DNA from: Phycisphaerales bacterium
Lineage (GTDB): Bacteria > Planctomycetota > Phycisphaerae > Sedimentisphaerales > UBA12454
Length of the DNA stretch: 64,000 nucleotides
Direction: 5' to 3'
Assembly: GCA_003142595.1 (NCBI GenBank)
Contig: PLMU01000004.1
Location: 62,001 to 126,000 of the forward strand
In this document: positions 9,020 to 17,102 of the stretch, one piece after another
Layout: each line of letters begins with the position of its first letter
Numbering within the stretch: position 1 is the first letter of the stretch
Translations under genes and position numbers: made by a program
The notes under the pieces: model-generated
What the model was told of the DNA's origin: nothing
Seen by the model: the letters and a program-made list of their open reading frames with translations, nothing else
The model's database searches: none

Positions 9020-9088
9020 GGCAAAGTTACAAAATTAACCCCACCCCTGTCGCGTCGTCGTCCTTCGTCATTACTTGTATATTAATTT

Positions 9089-9580
9089 TCAACCCTGCCG
9101 AAGTGTCGGCAGGGCTAACCCGTTTTCGTTATGATTTTGAATATATTTTATTTTTTGTTCAATTTCATTTTTACAGTAACAGAATCTTTTATCGAATCCT
9201 TTTGACCAGATTTTATTTTGTGATACATAATTGCGAAGTGCTGCTGTTGCCGAATATTTATATCGGTGGACTGCTTTTTCGATTGATTCTGCCGATACTT
9301 CTGCAAGTAGATGGATATGGTTGGTGCATACTGCGATAGCGTGGATTTTCTGATTTATCCTTTTTGCTTCTTGAAGGATTGCGATTTCTGCGATATTTCT
9401 TTGAAATGGAGTAAGTTTTATTATTTCTTGTTTGATGGCCGATAGATTTGATTGTTTAAGTTTTGGATCAGGGTCGAGGACTTGGCCGTCTTTAACATAT
9501 TTTCTTTCATCTCCTTGCAGCCAGCTTCCGAACGTTGTCCAAGTAACCATATATCCTATAAGTTTTTTGGAAGTCTCCAT
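9089..9580 (-). CDS. REP-associated tyrosine transposase (RAYT, IS200-like Y1 family)
   Basis: 163 residues from the ATG at 9580; an open frame reaches 9727, but the upstream part is REP DNA. The N-terminus GYMVTWTTFGSWLQGDER matches RAYT proteins of planctomycetes and proteobacteria. The HUH motif is NHIHLL with His88 and His90, and the catalytic tyrosine is Tyr146 (KYIQNH). Such enzymes nick single-stranded DNA at REP hairpins through a 5'-phosphotyrosine and are usually single-copy, domesticated relatives of IS200 transposases. REP hairpins sit on both sides (9093-9120 on the minus strand, 9632-9965 on the plus strand). The last eleven codons and the stop are built from the downstream REP. 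No good ribosome site is visible. Confidence 0.9.
   Translation of the reverse strand: METSKKLIGYMVTWTTFGSWLQGDERKYVKDGQVLDPDPKLKQSNLSAIKQEIIKLTPFQRNIAEIAILQEAKRINQKIHAIAVCTNHIHLLAEVSAESIEKAVHRYKYSATAALRNYVSQNKIWSKGFDKRFCYCKNEIEQKIKYIQNHNENGLALPTLRQG
9093..9120 (-). repeat. REP hairpin overlapping the 3' end of the RAYT gene
   Basis: CCCTGCCGA (9093-9101), 4-base loop, TCGGCAGGG (9106-9114), followed by CTAACC. Read on the minus strand it is GGTTAG followed by the hairpin, the same layout as the array units but in opposite orientation. Confidence 0.85.
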
Positions 9581-9631
9581 ATTTGAATAATAACTTTGAT
9601 TTATTATTGTGGCAATATTTTTTTTAATCGT

Positions 9632-9965
9632 GGTTAGCCCCATCATCACCATGATGGGGTTCGTTTTCGTCATCATCACTTTGGCAGGGTTCATTGTTGC
9701 GTGGTTCGTGGTTAGCCCCACCAACACCTTGGTGGGGTCGTCTCCGTTGTCGTCACCATGGCAGGGTCATAAAATTCAGTTAGCCCTGCCAACATTTTAA
9801 TCCCCGTAAGGGGACTTTGGCAGGGTATGTAATCGTGGTTAGCCCCATCATCACTATGATGGGGTTCGTTTAAGGTTAGCCCTGTCAACATTTTAATCCC
9901 CGTAAGGGGACTATGATGGGGTATAAAATCGTGGTTAGCCCCACCATCACTATGGTGGGGTTCGT
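9632..9965 (+). repeat. REP array: four simple hairpins, two nested hairpins, two half-units
   Basis: Each full unit starts GTTAG and forms a hairpin with 9-base arms. Simple units: arms 9638-9646/9651-9659 (CCCCATCAT), 9716-9724/9729-9737 (CCCCACCAA), 9843-9851/9856-9864 (CCCCATCAT) and 9939-9947/9952-9960 (CCCCACCAT), each with a CACC or CACT loop. Nested units: arms 9784-9792/9817-9825 (CCCTGCCAA) and one at about 9880-9921, both enclosing an inner CCCCGTAAGGGG hairpin. Half-units with only a right arm lie at about 9670-9690 and 9748-9767. Base changes in one arm are matched in the other in all full units except the one at 9880-9921. The conserved GTTAG foot corresponds to the GTAG/GGAG foot of classical REPs (established for RAYT systems). 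Confidence 0.9.
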
Positions 9966-10035
9966 CGTTTCTTCGGCATTTTCCCATCGGGGCATCTCAT
10001 CGGTATTTTTCATCTATCGCCTTTGATTTTTATTA

Positions 10036-10959
10036 TTACTCAATTTGAAATAAATTGCCTTGTTTAATACCTGTCGACTTATATTCTATTGATTGAAAAT
10101 TCCATTTTCCGTTTTCTAAAAAACATTCACTCATGCAAAAAGCACCTTTCCAGCGACTATTTTGCATTCGAGCATATCCTTCTCGATATTTTCTTATCAG
10201 ATATTTTGCTGGCTCTGCAATTATTTCATGAATATTTTTATTATTGGTACTAAAACCGTGTGCAACGCGAAAGGAACCTACAAGCAAATCTGTAAGTTGC
10301 AAAAATTGACAATCTTCATAAGACTGACAATCCTTTTCTTTTTTATGATCACTTGTTCTGTCATCAATTGAATATATGCCGTCAGCTATTGAAAAATATT
10401 CTCTTAAATCCTTAAGACGACCTACTATTCTTTGATGATCAATGCTTCTTTGATAGTGTTCACAACCATCAAAATGCATCTTTGTTATTTCAATTGGGTT
10501 GTCCGCATCACCTAAAAAATGAATACCGCCTTTTAATCCCATTCTGAAAGTCGTTTCGACCTTGCCGCCATAATCGAGAGAATCAGACATATTCTTAAGA
10601 TTATCTCTCTCTCTAAAAAGTATAAATTTGGCTCCTATTGGGAATTTAACAATATCTTCATAATTTCCATCCCAATTTATTTTGCCCTTATGTTGTTTGC
10701 CAAGTTTTATCGGATACTTTTTCTTTCCAAACTTAGTCATCATCGCGCCGACAGCAAAAAGTACCCATAATTCAGCGCAGGTAAAAACTTTGCCTTCACT
10801 TTTTATTTCTTTTATCCCAATCGGTGCGCTATGACCGGTATTTTCTCGTATTTTCTCCAGATACTGGAAAAGGAATTGTTTTGTATTTTCAGGCACTAAC
10901 AACATGCCGTGCCAATATCCGTCTATCTTTGACTCATCATGATACAAATGGTACTTCAT
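10036..10959 (-). CDS. DUF3800-like protein
   Basis: 307 residues. The N-terminal YHDESK (Asp8, Glu9) and the C-terminal LQLTDLLVGSFR (about 220-231) match the two conserved ends of DUF3800 proteins (usually YxDESG and LQxADxxxG). An RNase H-like nuclease fold has been proposed for that family; from memory, not proven. The gene is AT-rich, has Lys-rich composition, and stands alone directly beside the REP array with its 3' end facing it, which fits an accessory or defence-type gene. Function unknown. Confidence 0.65.
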   Translation of the reverse strand: MKYHLYHDESKIDGYWHGMLLVPENTKQFLFQYLEKIRENTGHSAPIGIKEIKSEGKVFTCAELWVLFAVGAMMTKFGKKKYPIKLGKQHKGKINWDGNYEDIVKFPIGAKFILFRERDNLKNMSDSLDYGGKVETTFRMGLKGGIHFLGDADNPIEITKMHFDGCEHYQRSIDHQRIVGRLKDLREYFSIADGIYSIDDRTSDHKKEKDCQSYEDCQFLQLTDLLVGSFRVAHGFSTNNKNIHEIIAEPAKYLIRKYREGYARMQNSRWKGAFCMSECFLENGKWNFQSIEYKSTGIKQGNLFQIE

Positions 10960-11016
10960 TTATTTAGCCACGACAACCTCTATTTATTTCTGATTTCCTA
11001 TACAGTAAATTACAAC

Positions 11017-11811
11017 TCAGTTTAATTGAACTTGTTTTATAATAGTTTTTTCGTTTCTAAATATTTCCAATTCTATTCGTTGTTCTTTATTTTCAGCTAT
11101 AAGGTTAATTAAATGATTTTTATCTATTATTTCTATATTATTTAATTTTCGAATAATATCACCTTTCAGTAGATCGGCATTAAAAGCAGGCGAACCTTTA
11201 ATAACTGCGATAATGTACACGCCTTTGTTTGACTCTACCTTCTTGCGAAGTTCATCGGTCAAATCTTCAAAGTGGATACCCAATCGTGGAAGTTTGATCT
11301 TAACCCAATAAGTGGCAAGATAATCATATCTCATTATGCTGTAAGGTACATATGTTGTTTGGGTTCCATAAGTCGTAGAAGTACCTGAATAATTGGCAAA
11401 TCCGCCTCTCGAACCATAGATATTTCCTGAGTGGTAAGTTGTTTGCGTATTAGGTACAGTCACTGGCATACTTCCTGAGACTGTGTTTGTATATTGACTA
11501 TAAACAATAACTGTATCAGCATGGACTTTTTTTGCTTGTTCAATTGCTGATTTCTGGTTCACATTTGCTGCGTTAAAGCTTGAGACGCCAATCAGAAGAT
11601 AGCCATCTTCTAACATTCGTATTCCATCATTCTCTACATTAGAACCTTGTATCAATTTTGGTTCATCTGTTGATACTATAATATTGGGGTTTTCGAGAAT
11701 ATTTGCTCCACCTGTGTGATCGGTATAATATTGGCCGTAAGGATTGAGACAGCCGGAAAAAATGCAAAGACTACTTATTAATAAAACTGAAAAGAGTTTT
11801 TTTAAATCCAT
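11017..11811 (-). CDS. Lipoprotein with C-terminal PDZ domain
   Basis: 264 residues. Signal sequence with lipobox FSGC (Cys21), then a domain with GYLLIGVSSFNA and an AIEQAKKVHADTVIVYS stretch, a Ser/Thr/Tyr/Gly-rich low-complexity part (about 110-155), and a PDZ-like domain from about residue 175 (LGIHFEDLTDELRKKV, GVYIIAVIKGSPAFNADLLKGDIIRKLNN). The PDZ presumably binds C-terminal peptides in the periplasm; no protease domain is present. The AT content matches the flanking DUF3800 gene. GGAG lies upstream of the ATG (11817-11820). Confidence 0.75.
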   Translation of the reverse strand: MDLKKLFSVLLISSLCIFSGCLNPYGQYYTDHTGGANILENPNIIVSTDEPKLIQGSNVENDGIRMLEDGYLLIGVSSFNAANVNQKSAIEQAKKVHADTVIVYSQYTNTVSGSMPVTVPNTQTTYHSGNIYGSRGGFANYSGTSTTYGTQTTYVPYSIMRYDYLATYWVKIKLPRLGIHFEDLTDELRKKVESNKGVYIIAVIKGSPAFNADLLKGDIIRKLNNIEIIDKNHLINLIAENKEQRIELEIFRNEKTIIKQVQLN

Positions 11812-12593
11812 TTTGCTCTCCTGTAAAACATTTTTTGTTTTAAAATTTACATTTTTGACTTTTGCAGTGATGTGTCCGTTTCTTATTTTTCTTCTTCCGC
11901 CCGCCCGTCCATAGCTTTAGCGAAGGCGGGTTACATTTTACCTCGATTCAGTTTAGTATTATATCTATCTATCTAACTAAACTCACTTAAAAAATTTATC
12001 CGCCTCAGGCGTGATTCCTCGAAGCGAAGCGAAGATCCCTTAGGGACGAAGCGCAGCTGAGACCCCGCCCCAATGAAGCTCTCCGATTTAATTTTCTTTT
12101 CCGCAGAAATGGAAATTGCGGGGGCAATTCTGGATATTAAAGATTACCCAATTTCCTCTTCAAAAACCCGTTCAAAACCTGCTCTTTTCGATGTTTTTCG
12201 TGTCATTTTCTCTTACTTTTCATCATTTTTCCCTCATTTTCTGTAAATTTCAGCGTGTTTTTTTAGCTTTTCGAGGACTAAAACAATTAAAACATACACG
12301 TTTGTTAAAAAAAATGACGTTTTTGTTCGAACTTTTTTCCATAAGTCTTTATTTTTTTTAAAAAAATAACGACTTGTAGCATTTCCAACAACGTAAATAC
12401 TCGAGTTATGACAATTATCTATATTAAATTTTGTGCCTTTGTGTCTTAGTGGCTATGGTAAACTGCGCAAACTTTAACGACTTTAGGAACTATCAACTAT
12501 TAACTATAAACCATGAACTAATTTTAATATTACAGGGAACTTATGCAACATTCCGATGTCAAATAAAGGTGTAGAGTTTCCGTCTTTGTTGAT
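11812..12593. other. AT-rich intergenic region without a credible gene
   Basis: 782 bases, T-rich on the plus strand. It holds two short palindromic elements: CCCGCC/GGCGGG arms at 11900-11930 around GTCCATAGCTTTAGCGAA, and CGCCTCAGGCG at 12001-12011 followed by a GAAGC-rich stretch. A tetranucleotide run (TATC) lies near 11960 and an AACTATCAACTATTAACTAT segment near 12490. An 81-codon open frame at 12116-12361 is Phe/Leu-rich, has no ribosome site and looks fortuitous. Confidence 0.6.
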
Positions 12594-13652
12594 TTGGCGG
12601 ACAAATTTGCGACTGTTTTGTTGGGTTTCTATAAGATGATTAAGACAATGAGGATAACGAGCTTTGTAGCAGCGGCTATTATGCTGGGCTTGCTTATTTT
12701 CATTTCTGCCCGCAGTATGGCCGCCAACGATAAAGTTGAAAATCTGCTTAAAATTCCCGGTGCAGCAGAGCAGTTTCAGGCAAATTTAGCCGGCAAAAAA
12801 GACACATCTGGCGAGCAGGAAACGCCATTAATCAAGCAGGCCAAAGAATTTGCGTTACGTATCAATCCTCCGCCTCCGCCTGCTCCGGTGATTAAGGCAC
12901 CTCCTCCGGATGCTCCTCGTCCGCAAGTTGCTATTTCCGCTAAATTTAAGCTTATTGGCACAAGTTATCATATTGGCGATTCCAATGATTCCTGGGCTTT
13001 GATAGACGAGGTTGGCAAGGGTTTGCATTGGGTCAAGCAGGGCGGCAAAGTCGGCTATCTTATAGTGGAGAAAATAGGTGATGGTGCTGTTCTAATTAAC
13101 GACAATGGCAAGACTTATGAACTTACTGCTGACCGTGCAAAGAAGCCTGATTTAGTTAAATCTTATACCGGCAAACTTGATAATGACAAGCCGGTTATTG
13201 TATTAACACCTCTGGTTCAGCCGCATCCGCCGCAGGGTCCCAACTCCGTTGCCGGCCCAAATAGTGTGCAGCCGCAACCTCCTCCTGTTGTTGAGCTTAG
13301 CCCAGAGGAGCAGCGTAAGCAAGCTCAGGAAAATATCGAATGGCTTAAAAAAATTCAGCAGGATCCCAATGCCGTAGGTATGACGCCTCAGGAGGCAAAT
13401 CAGCTTGGCGGACTGGGCGACATTTTAAAAACGCTTGAAAAGCAGGCGCAGCAAGGCGTTGCGGCCGATGGCAATTCTCCTAAAATTACTGATGTAAATC
13501 AGTCAGAAAATACAAAAAAAATCAGTATAGACAGTAATTCTCCGAAATCAGCCGGTGAAGTAAATCAGCCCGACCAAAGTCAGCAAAAGCCGCCTTCGCA
13601 GCCTCAACAACAGACTCCGCCAAAACGGTTAAGATCAAGGTCGGGTAGGTAA
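12594..13652 (+). CDS. gspC: GspC-like T2SS inner-membrane protein
   Basis: 352 residues from a TTG; an ATG at 12636 is an alternative and neither has a clear ribosome site. One transmembrane helix (about 20-37, ITSFVAAAIMLGLLIFISA), a Pro-rich linker (about 89-110, PPPPPAPVIKAPPP), then a homology-region-like domain (about 112-190: FKLIGTSYHIGDSNDSWALI, HWVKQGGKVGYLIVEKIGDG). This is the layout of GspC/PilP, which couples the inner-membrane platform to the secretin. A long Pro/Gln/Asn-rich tail has no known counterpart. First gene of the locus, directly before gspD, the canonical position. Confidence 0.75.
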   Translation: MADKFATVLLGFYKMIKTMRITSFVAAAIMLGLLIFISARSMAANDKVENLLKIPGAAEQFQANLAGKKDTSGEQETPLIKQAKEFALRINPPPPPAPVIKAPPPDAPRPQVAISAKFKLIGTSYHIGDSNDSWALIDEVGKGLHWVKQGGKVGYLIVEKIGDGAVLINDNGKTYELTADRAKKPDLVKSYTGKLDNDKPVIVLTPLVQPHPPQGPNSVAGPNSVQPQPPPVVELSPEEQRKQAQENIEWLKKIQQDPNAVGMTPQEANQLGGLGDILKTLEKQAQQGVAADGNSPKITDVNQSENTKKISIDSNSPKSAGEVNQPDQSQQKPPSQPQQQTPPKRLRSRSGR

Positions 13653-13829
13653 AAATTGTGTTTATCTGCAGGGAGGTGGATTAATCCGCCAAGTCCCGCT
13701 AAAAACGGGCAAAAACAGGCGGAGAAAATCAAAACTAAGTCCATTATTTTTAAGTATCTTATGCCAGTTTGTCCGATAAAACAATATGTAAGGCCTCAAG
13801 GCAAGGCCAAACGACATTTGGAGACCCGA

Positions 13830-16800
13830 ATGCCCTTTAATGGTGCACAGAACGTAAGGCATCGGCTGAAAGGCGCGATGCTGTCTGTAGTTCTATTTGT
13901 ATTGGTAATGAATGTCTGCGCATTGTCGGCTCCTCAGGATGTCAATCAGCCTATACGCGTTAGAATTTTTAATATGCGTAATATCACCGCACAGCAAGCC
14001 AAGGATTATTTGGCCCAGGTGCAGGTGGCAGATGCCGTTGTTATCATTCCGGGGACCACCGCTGTTTCTGTAACGGCAAGTCCCGAACAGCTTGTGTATG
14101 CGACTTCTATTCTTAAACTGGTAGATAGCAATGAGTCATACGAAATACAGTTAATAGATATCGAACCAGATAAAAAACTACCGAAGAATGATGATATTCA
14201 AACGAAGTTAGGCAAAGGTTTTTCTGTCGGCACATTGCTTGAAGGCCCAATTGCTTCTGTCGCGGAGAAAATAATCGTTGACAATCACAACGATAAAATT
14301 CTGATTATTTCACCGAAGGGGCAAACCGCAAATGTCGTTAAAACGATACAGGAAATGCTTACATTCCAAAAAGAACCAAGCACCGCACCGGTGACGAGCG
14401 AAGTCAACGCAGTACAGCCGGCTGCCGGCATATCCAAACCGAATGAACCAAAAACAGAAGATAAAGTGCTCGGCGAGTTTATGAACGAGCTTTCTGAAAC
14501 GGCAAAAAAAGAACCAACAGCTAAAAAAGTTGTAGCTGAACCAAATCTTACCAAACCTGCTCTTACGCAAAAACAGCAACAGTCTCAAAAACCCCAGCCG
14601 CTTCAGGAAGTCAGTGAGCCGGCACAGCAGAATCCGGCGGCAGTTTTTCAGGAGACTGAAATATCTAACGGCGATGAATTGCTTGACCTTAATCTGCCCG
14701 AGAAGCTTGAGATAGTGAACCTGATTGACCTTGTCGGCAGATACCTGAAACTTAATTATCTTTATGATGAAACTAAAGTGAACGGAAGCGTTACTGTAAA
14801 GGTGCAGGGCAAAATTCGTGTTCGTGAACTTTACAGTCTTCTCGAATCCGTGTTGAAATTCCGCGGCTTCGTGATGAGCAGAAAAGGAAATCTGGTAACT
14901 ATCGCCCCGTCGGCCGAAGCACTCGACCAGGATCCGAGATTGGTTGACGGCGTTGCCAAGCCTGGAGATGTCGTAGTAACAAAGGTATTTCATCTGGAGC
15001 ATATCAGCACAGCGTCAGCACGCAAACTGCTCGGCGAAATGAAACTCGGCTCAAGTATTACCGAAATTCCCGAGACCGGGACGCTTGTTATAACTGAGTA
15101 TGCTTTTCGCATACAGCGTATCGAAGATTTACTGAACCTTGTCGATGTTCCCGGCCCGCCCAAAGAATATAAACTTCGCGTATTGAAATATACTATCGCC
15201 GAAAGCCTTGTAACAAAAATCAAAGCGCTTGCCGAGCAGCTCGGGACCGTTGAAGTAACAATAGGAACAACATCGTCGCCAGTGGTTGCTGAACCCGGAG
15301 GGCGTATAAGGCCCAGACCAGTAACGACTCCTCAGCCGGGACAGCCGCAACAGTCCACAGCAGCTAAAGGCACAGGCGGGGTATTTATTGATTTTGACAA
15401 GAGAACAAATCGTGTTCTTATGATAGGCCTTACAAGTGAAATAACAGCGGTTGACAAGATAATCGATTCTCTTGATGTTCCGCAGCAGGATTTGCGTGTT
15501 ATACGGGAATATGAAATACAATACGTAGATATTACAAAAGTAGTCGATGCTTTAAAAGAGTTTGACATAGTAACAGCAGTCGGCACGACCGCCAAACCAA
15601 GCGGCGCCAGAACTACTACCGGTCCGCCGGGCGCTCAACCTCAACCTGCCGCGGCACTTGAAGCTGCTTCGCAGGGAGGAGGCGCTGCAATTGACCAGCC
15701 TCAGGTTATTACGCTCGAAAGCACAAACTCTCTGCTTGTAAACGCAACACCGGAACAGCATATCCAGATTTCACGGATTATATCATACGTTGATCGTGAA
15801 CCGGTGCAGGCCGCCATACCTTATAAAATTTACAGGCTTGAAAATCAGGAACCAGAAAAAATGGCAGAAGTTCTTAATGGTCTGATAGAAAAGACGGTCA
15901 AAGACAAGGAAGGCAAGATCCAGCAGACTGTAAAGTACACCGAAGAAAATATAGCGATAGTCCCAGACAAAGGCACCTTTTCGCTTATTGTCTATGCGAG
16001 CAGGAAAAACCAGGAATGGATAGGCAACCTTATAAAGTCGTTAGACAGGCGCAGACCGCAGGTTCTTATTGACGTTTCGCTTGTCGAAATTACACAGGAT
16101 AACGAGTTTAATTATGACCTTGATGTTTTAACTACTGCGACCAACGTCGTTGCAAATAATATTGGCATTACCGGCTCAGTACTAACCGGGGCTCCCGGAA
16201 CCACCGGTGCCACTCTTCCTTTCCCATCCACTTCGCCGCGCAAGACATTATTAGAAGGCGGCTATTTTGACACTGCAGGCAATACCAGAGGATTTTATAA
16301 CAATGGCAAGATACAGGCACTGCTATCCCTGATGGACAAGAAAGGCTACGGCAGAGTACTGGCCAGACCGAAGATTCTCGTAAACGACAATGAAAAAGGC
16401 ACAATTTCAACAGAAAATACTACTTATATTTCACAGCAAACAAACGCTACTTTGCCTGGAACAACAACAGGCACGACAACGACAACGTCAGATACTGTGC
16501 TTGTATCTCAAAATTATACGCCATATACCGCAAAAATAGAGCTTGACATTACGCCTCAAATCAGTGAAGGCGACCTTCTAAGGCTTGAGATAAAAATGCA
16601 GCGGAGTGATTTTATAACAGGACAAAGCGGCTCAACCTCCGGCCCGCCGGACCAAAAGAGCAGCAATGTTGATACCATTGTAACCGTGCCGGATGGAAGC
16701 ACTATAATACTCGGCGGATTAATAAAACTTAACCAGTCCAAGGGCGGCAATAAAGTACCCGGGTTTGGCGATATGCCTATTATAGGTGCATTATTCAGGA

Positions 16801-17015
16801 CTTACAATAAAACACAAAATGACGATAAGCTCTATATCTTTGTAAAGGCCAATATAATCAGGCCGGAAGATGCACAAGGCATCAATCAGATTAAACAGAT
16901 TTCGCGGAAAAACAGAGATGAATTTGAAAGAGATGAAACAGCATTTCAGCAGTATCAGGAAATCCCGGGGATAAAGGCGCCGCCGGTGGATCCGAACCAC
17001 GTGCTCAACCAGTAA
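13830..17015 (+). CDS. gspD: Type II secretion secretin
   Basis: 1061 residues from the ATG at 13830, preceded by GGAGA at 13820-13824; the frame is open further upstream to 13656, but that part lacks a ribosome site and the signal peptide (MLSVVLFVLVMNVCALSAP) only begins after 13830. Several N-domains follow (LLDLNLPEKLEIVNLIDLVG, KVFHLEHISTASARKLLGEM, RVIREYEIQYVDITKVVDAL, IYRLENQEPEKMAEVLNGL), then the secretin core from about residue 750 (VLIDVSLVEITQDNEFNYDLD, GRVLARPKILVNDNEKGTI at about 839, VPGFGDMPIIGALFR at about 975). Longer than the usual 650-700 residues because of extra N-domains and Gln/Pro-rich linkers. Forms the outer-membrane channel. Confidence 0.93.
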   Translation: MPFNGAQNVRHRLKGAMLSVVLFVLVMNVCALSAPQDVNQPIRVRIFNMRNITAQQAKDYLAQVQVADAVVIIPGTTAVSVTASPEQLVYATSILKLVDSNESYEIQLIDIEPDKKLPKNDDIQTKLGKGFSVGTLLEGPIASVAEKIIVDNHNDKILIISPKGQTANVVKTIQEMLTFQKEPSTAPVTSEVNAVQPAAGISKPNEPKTEDKVLGEFMNELSETAKKEPTAKKVVAEPNLTKPALTQKQQQSQKPQPLQEVSEPAQQNPAAVFQETEISNGDELLDLNLPEKLEIVNLIDLVGRYLKLNYLYDETKVNGSVTVKVQGKIRVRELYSLLESVLKFRGFVMSRKGNLVTIAPSAEALDQDPRLVDGVAKPGDVVVTKVFHLEHISTASARKLLGEMKLGSSITEIPETGTLVITEYAFRIQRIEDLLNLVDVPGPPKEYKLRVLKYTIAESLVTKIKALAEQLGTVEVTIGTTSSPVVAEPGGRIRPRPVTTPQPGQPQQSTAAKGTGGVFIDFDKRTNRVLMIGLTSEITAVDKIIDSLDVPQQDLRVIREYEIQYVDITKVVDALKEFDIVTAVGTTAKPSGARTTTGPPGAQPQPAAALEAASQGGGAAIDQPQVITLESTNSLLVNATPEQHIQISRIISYVDREPVQAAIPYKIYRLENQEPEKMAEVLNGLIEKTVKDKEGKIQQTVKYTEENIAIVPDKGTFSLIVYASRKNQEWIGNLIKSLDRRRPQVLIDVSLVEITQDNEFNYDLDVLTTATNVVANNIGITGSVLTGAPGTTGATLPFPSTSPRKTLLEGGYFDTAGNTRGFYNNGKIQALLSLMDKKGYGRVLARPKILVNDNEKGTISTENTTYISQQTNATLPGTTTGTTTTTSDTVLVSQNYTPYTAKIELDITPQISEGDLLRLEIKMQRSDFITGQSGSTSGPPDQKSSNVDTIVTVPDGSTIILGGLIKLNQSKGGNKVPGFGDMPIIGALFRTYNKTQNDDKLYIFVKANIIRPEDAQGINQIKQISRKNRDEFERDETAFQQYQEIPGIKAPPVDPNHVLNQ

Positions 17016-17056
17016 AACGAATTTAAGACTTAAAATTTAAGATTTAAGAAAAAAGA

Positions 17057-17069
17057 CTGCCGAAGGCAG
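17057..17069. repeat. Short hairpin in the AT-rich gspD-gspE linker
   Basis: CTGCC-GAA-GGCAG, embedded in a linker made almost only of A and T. Related in core sequence and setting to the hairpin at 18844-18860. Confidence 0.5.
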
Positions 17070-17102
17070 AGAAATAAATTTTAAATTTAATTATGCGATC
17101 GA

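Noticed and set aside
8992-9339. 115-codon frame after the GLUG gene
   Set aside because: Antisense to the RAYT gene and overlapping the GLUG stop.
9581-9727. 49-residue N-terminal extension of the RAYT protein
   Set aside because: It translates a REP unit and AT-rich leader; homologues begin near GYMVTWTTFGSW.
9632-9965. Possible CRISPR array
   Set aside because: Units are inverted-repeat hairpins of varying sequence with irregular spacing; there are no constant direct repeats separated by unique spacers, and no cas genes.
9712-9987. 91-codon minus-strand frame
   Set aside because: It is only the translation of the REP array (repeating PHHSD and SPLTGIKML), without ribosome site.
12116-12361. 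81-codon frame in the AT-rich gap
   Set aside because: Phe/Leu-rich from T-rich DNA, no ribosome site, no similarity that I recognise.
13656-13829. 58-residue extension of GspD
   Set aside because: The signal peptide and GGAGA ribosome site both belong to the ATG at 13830.
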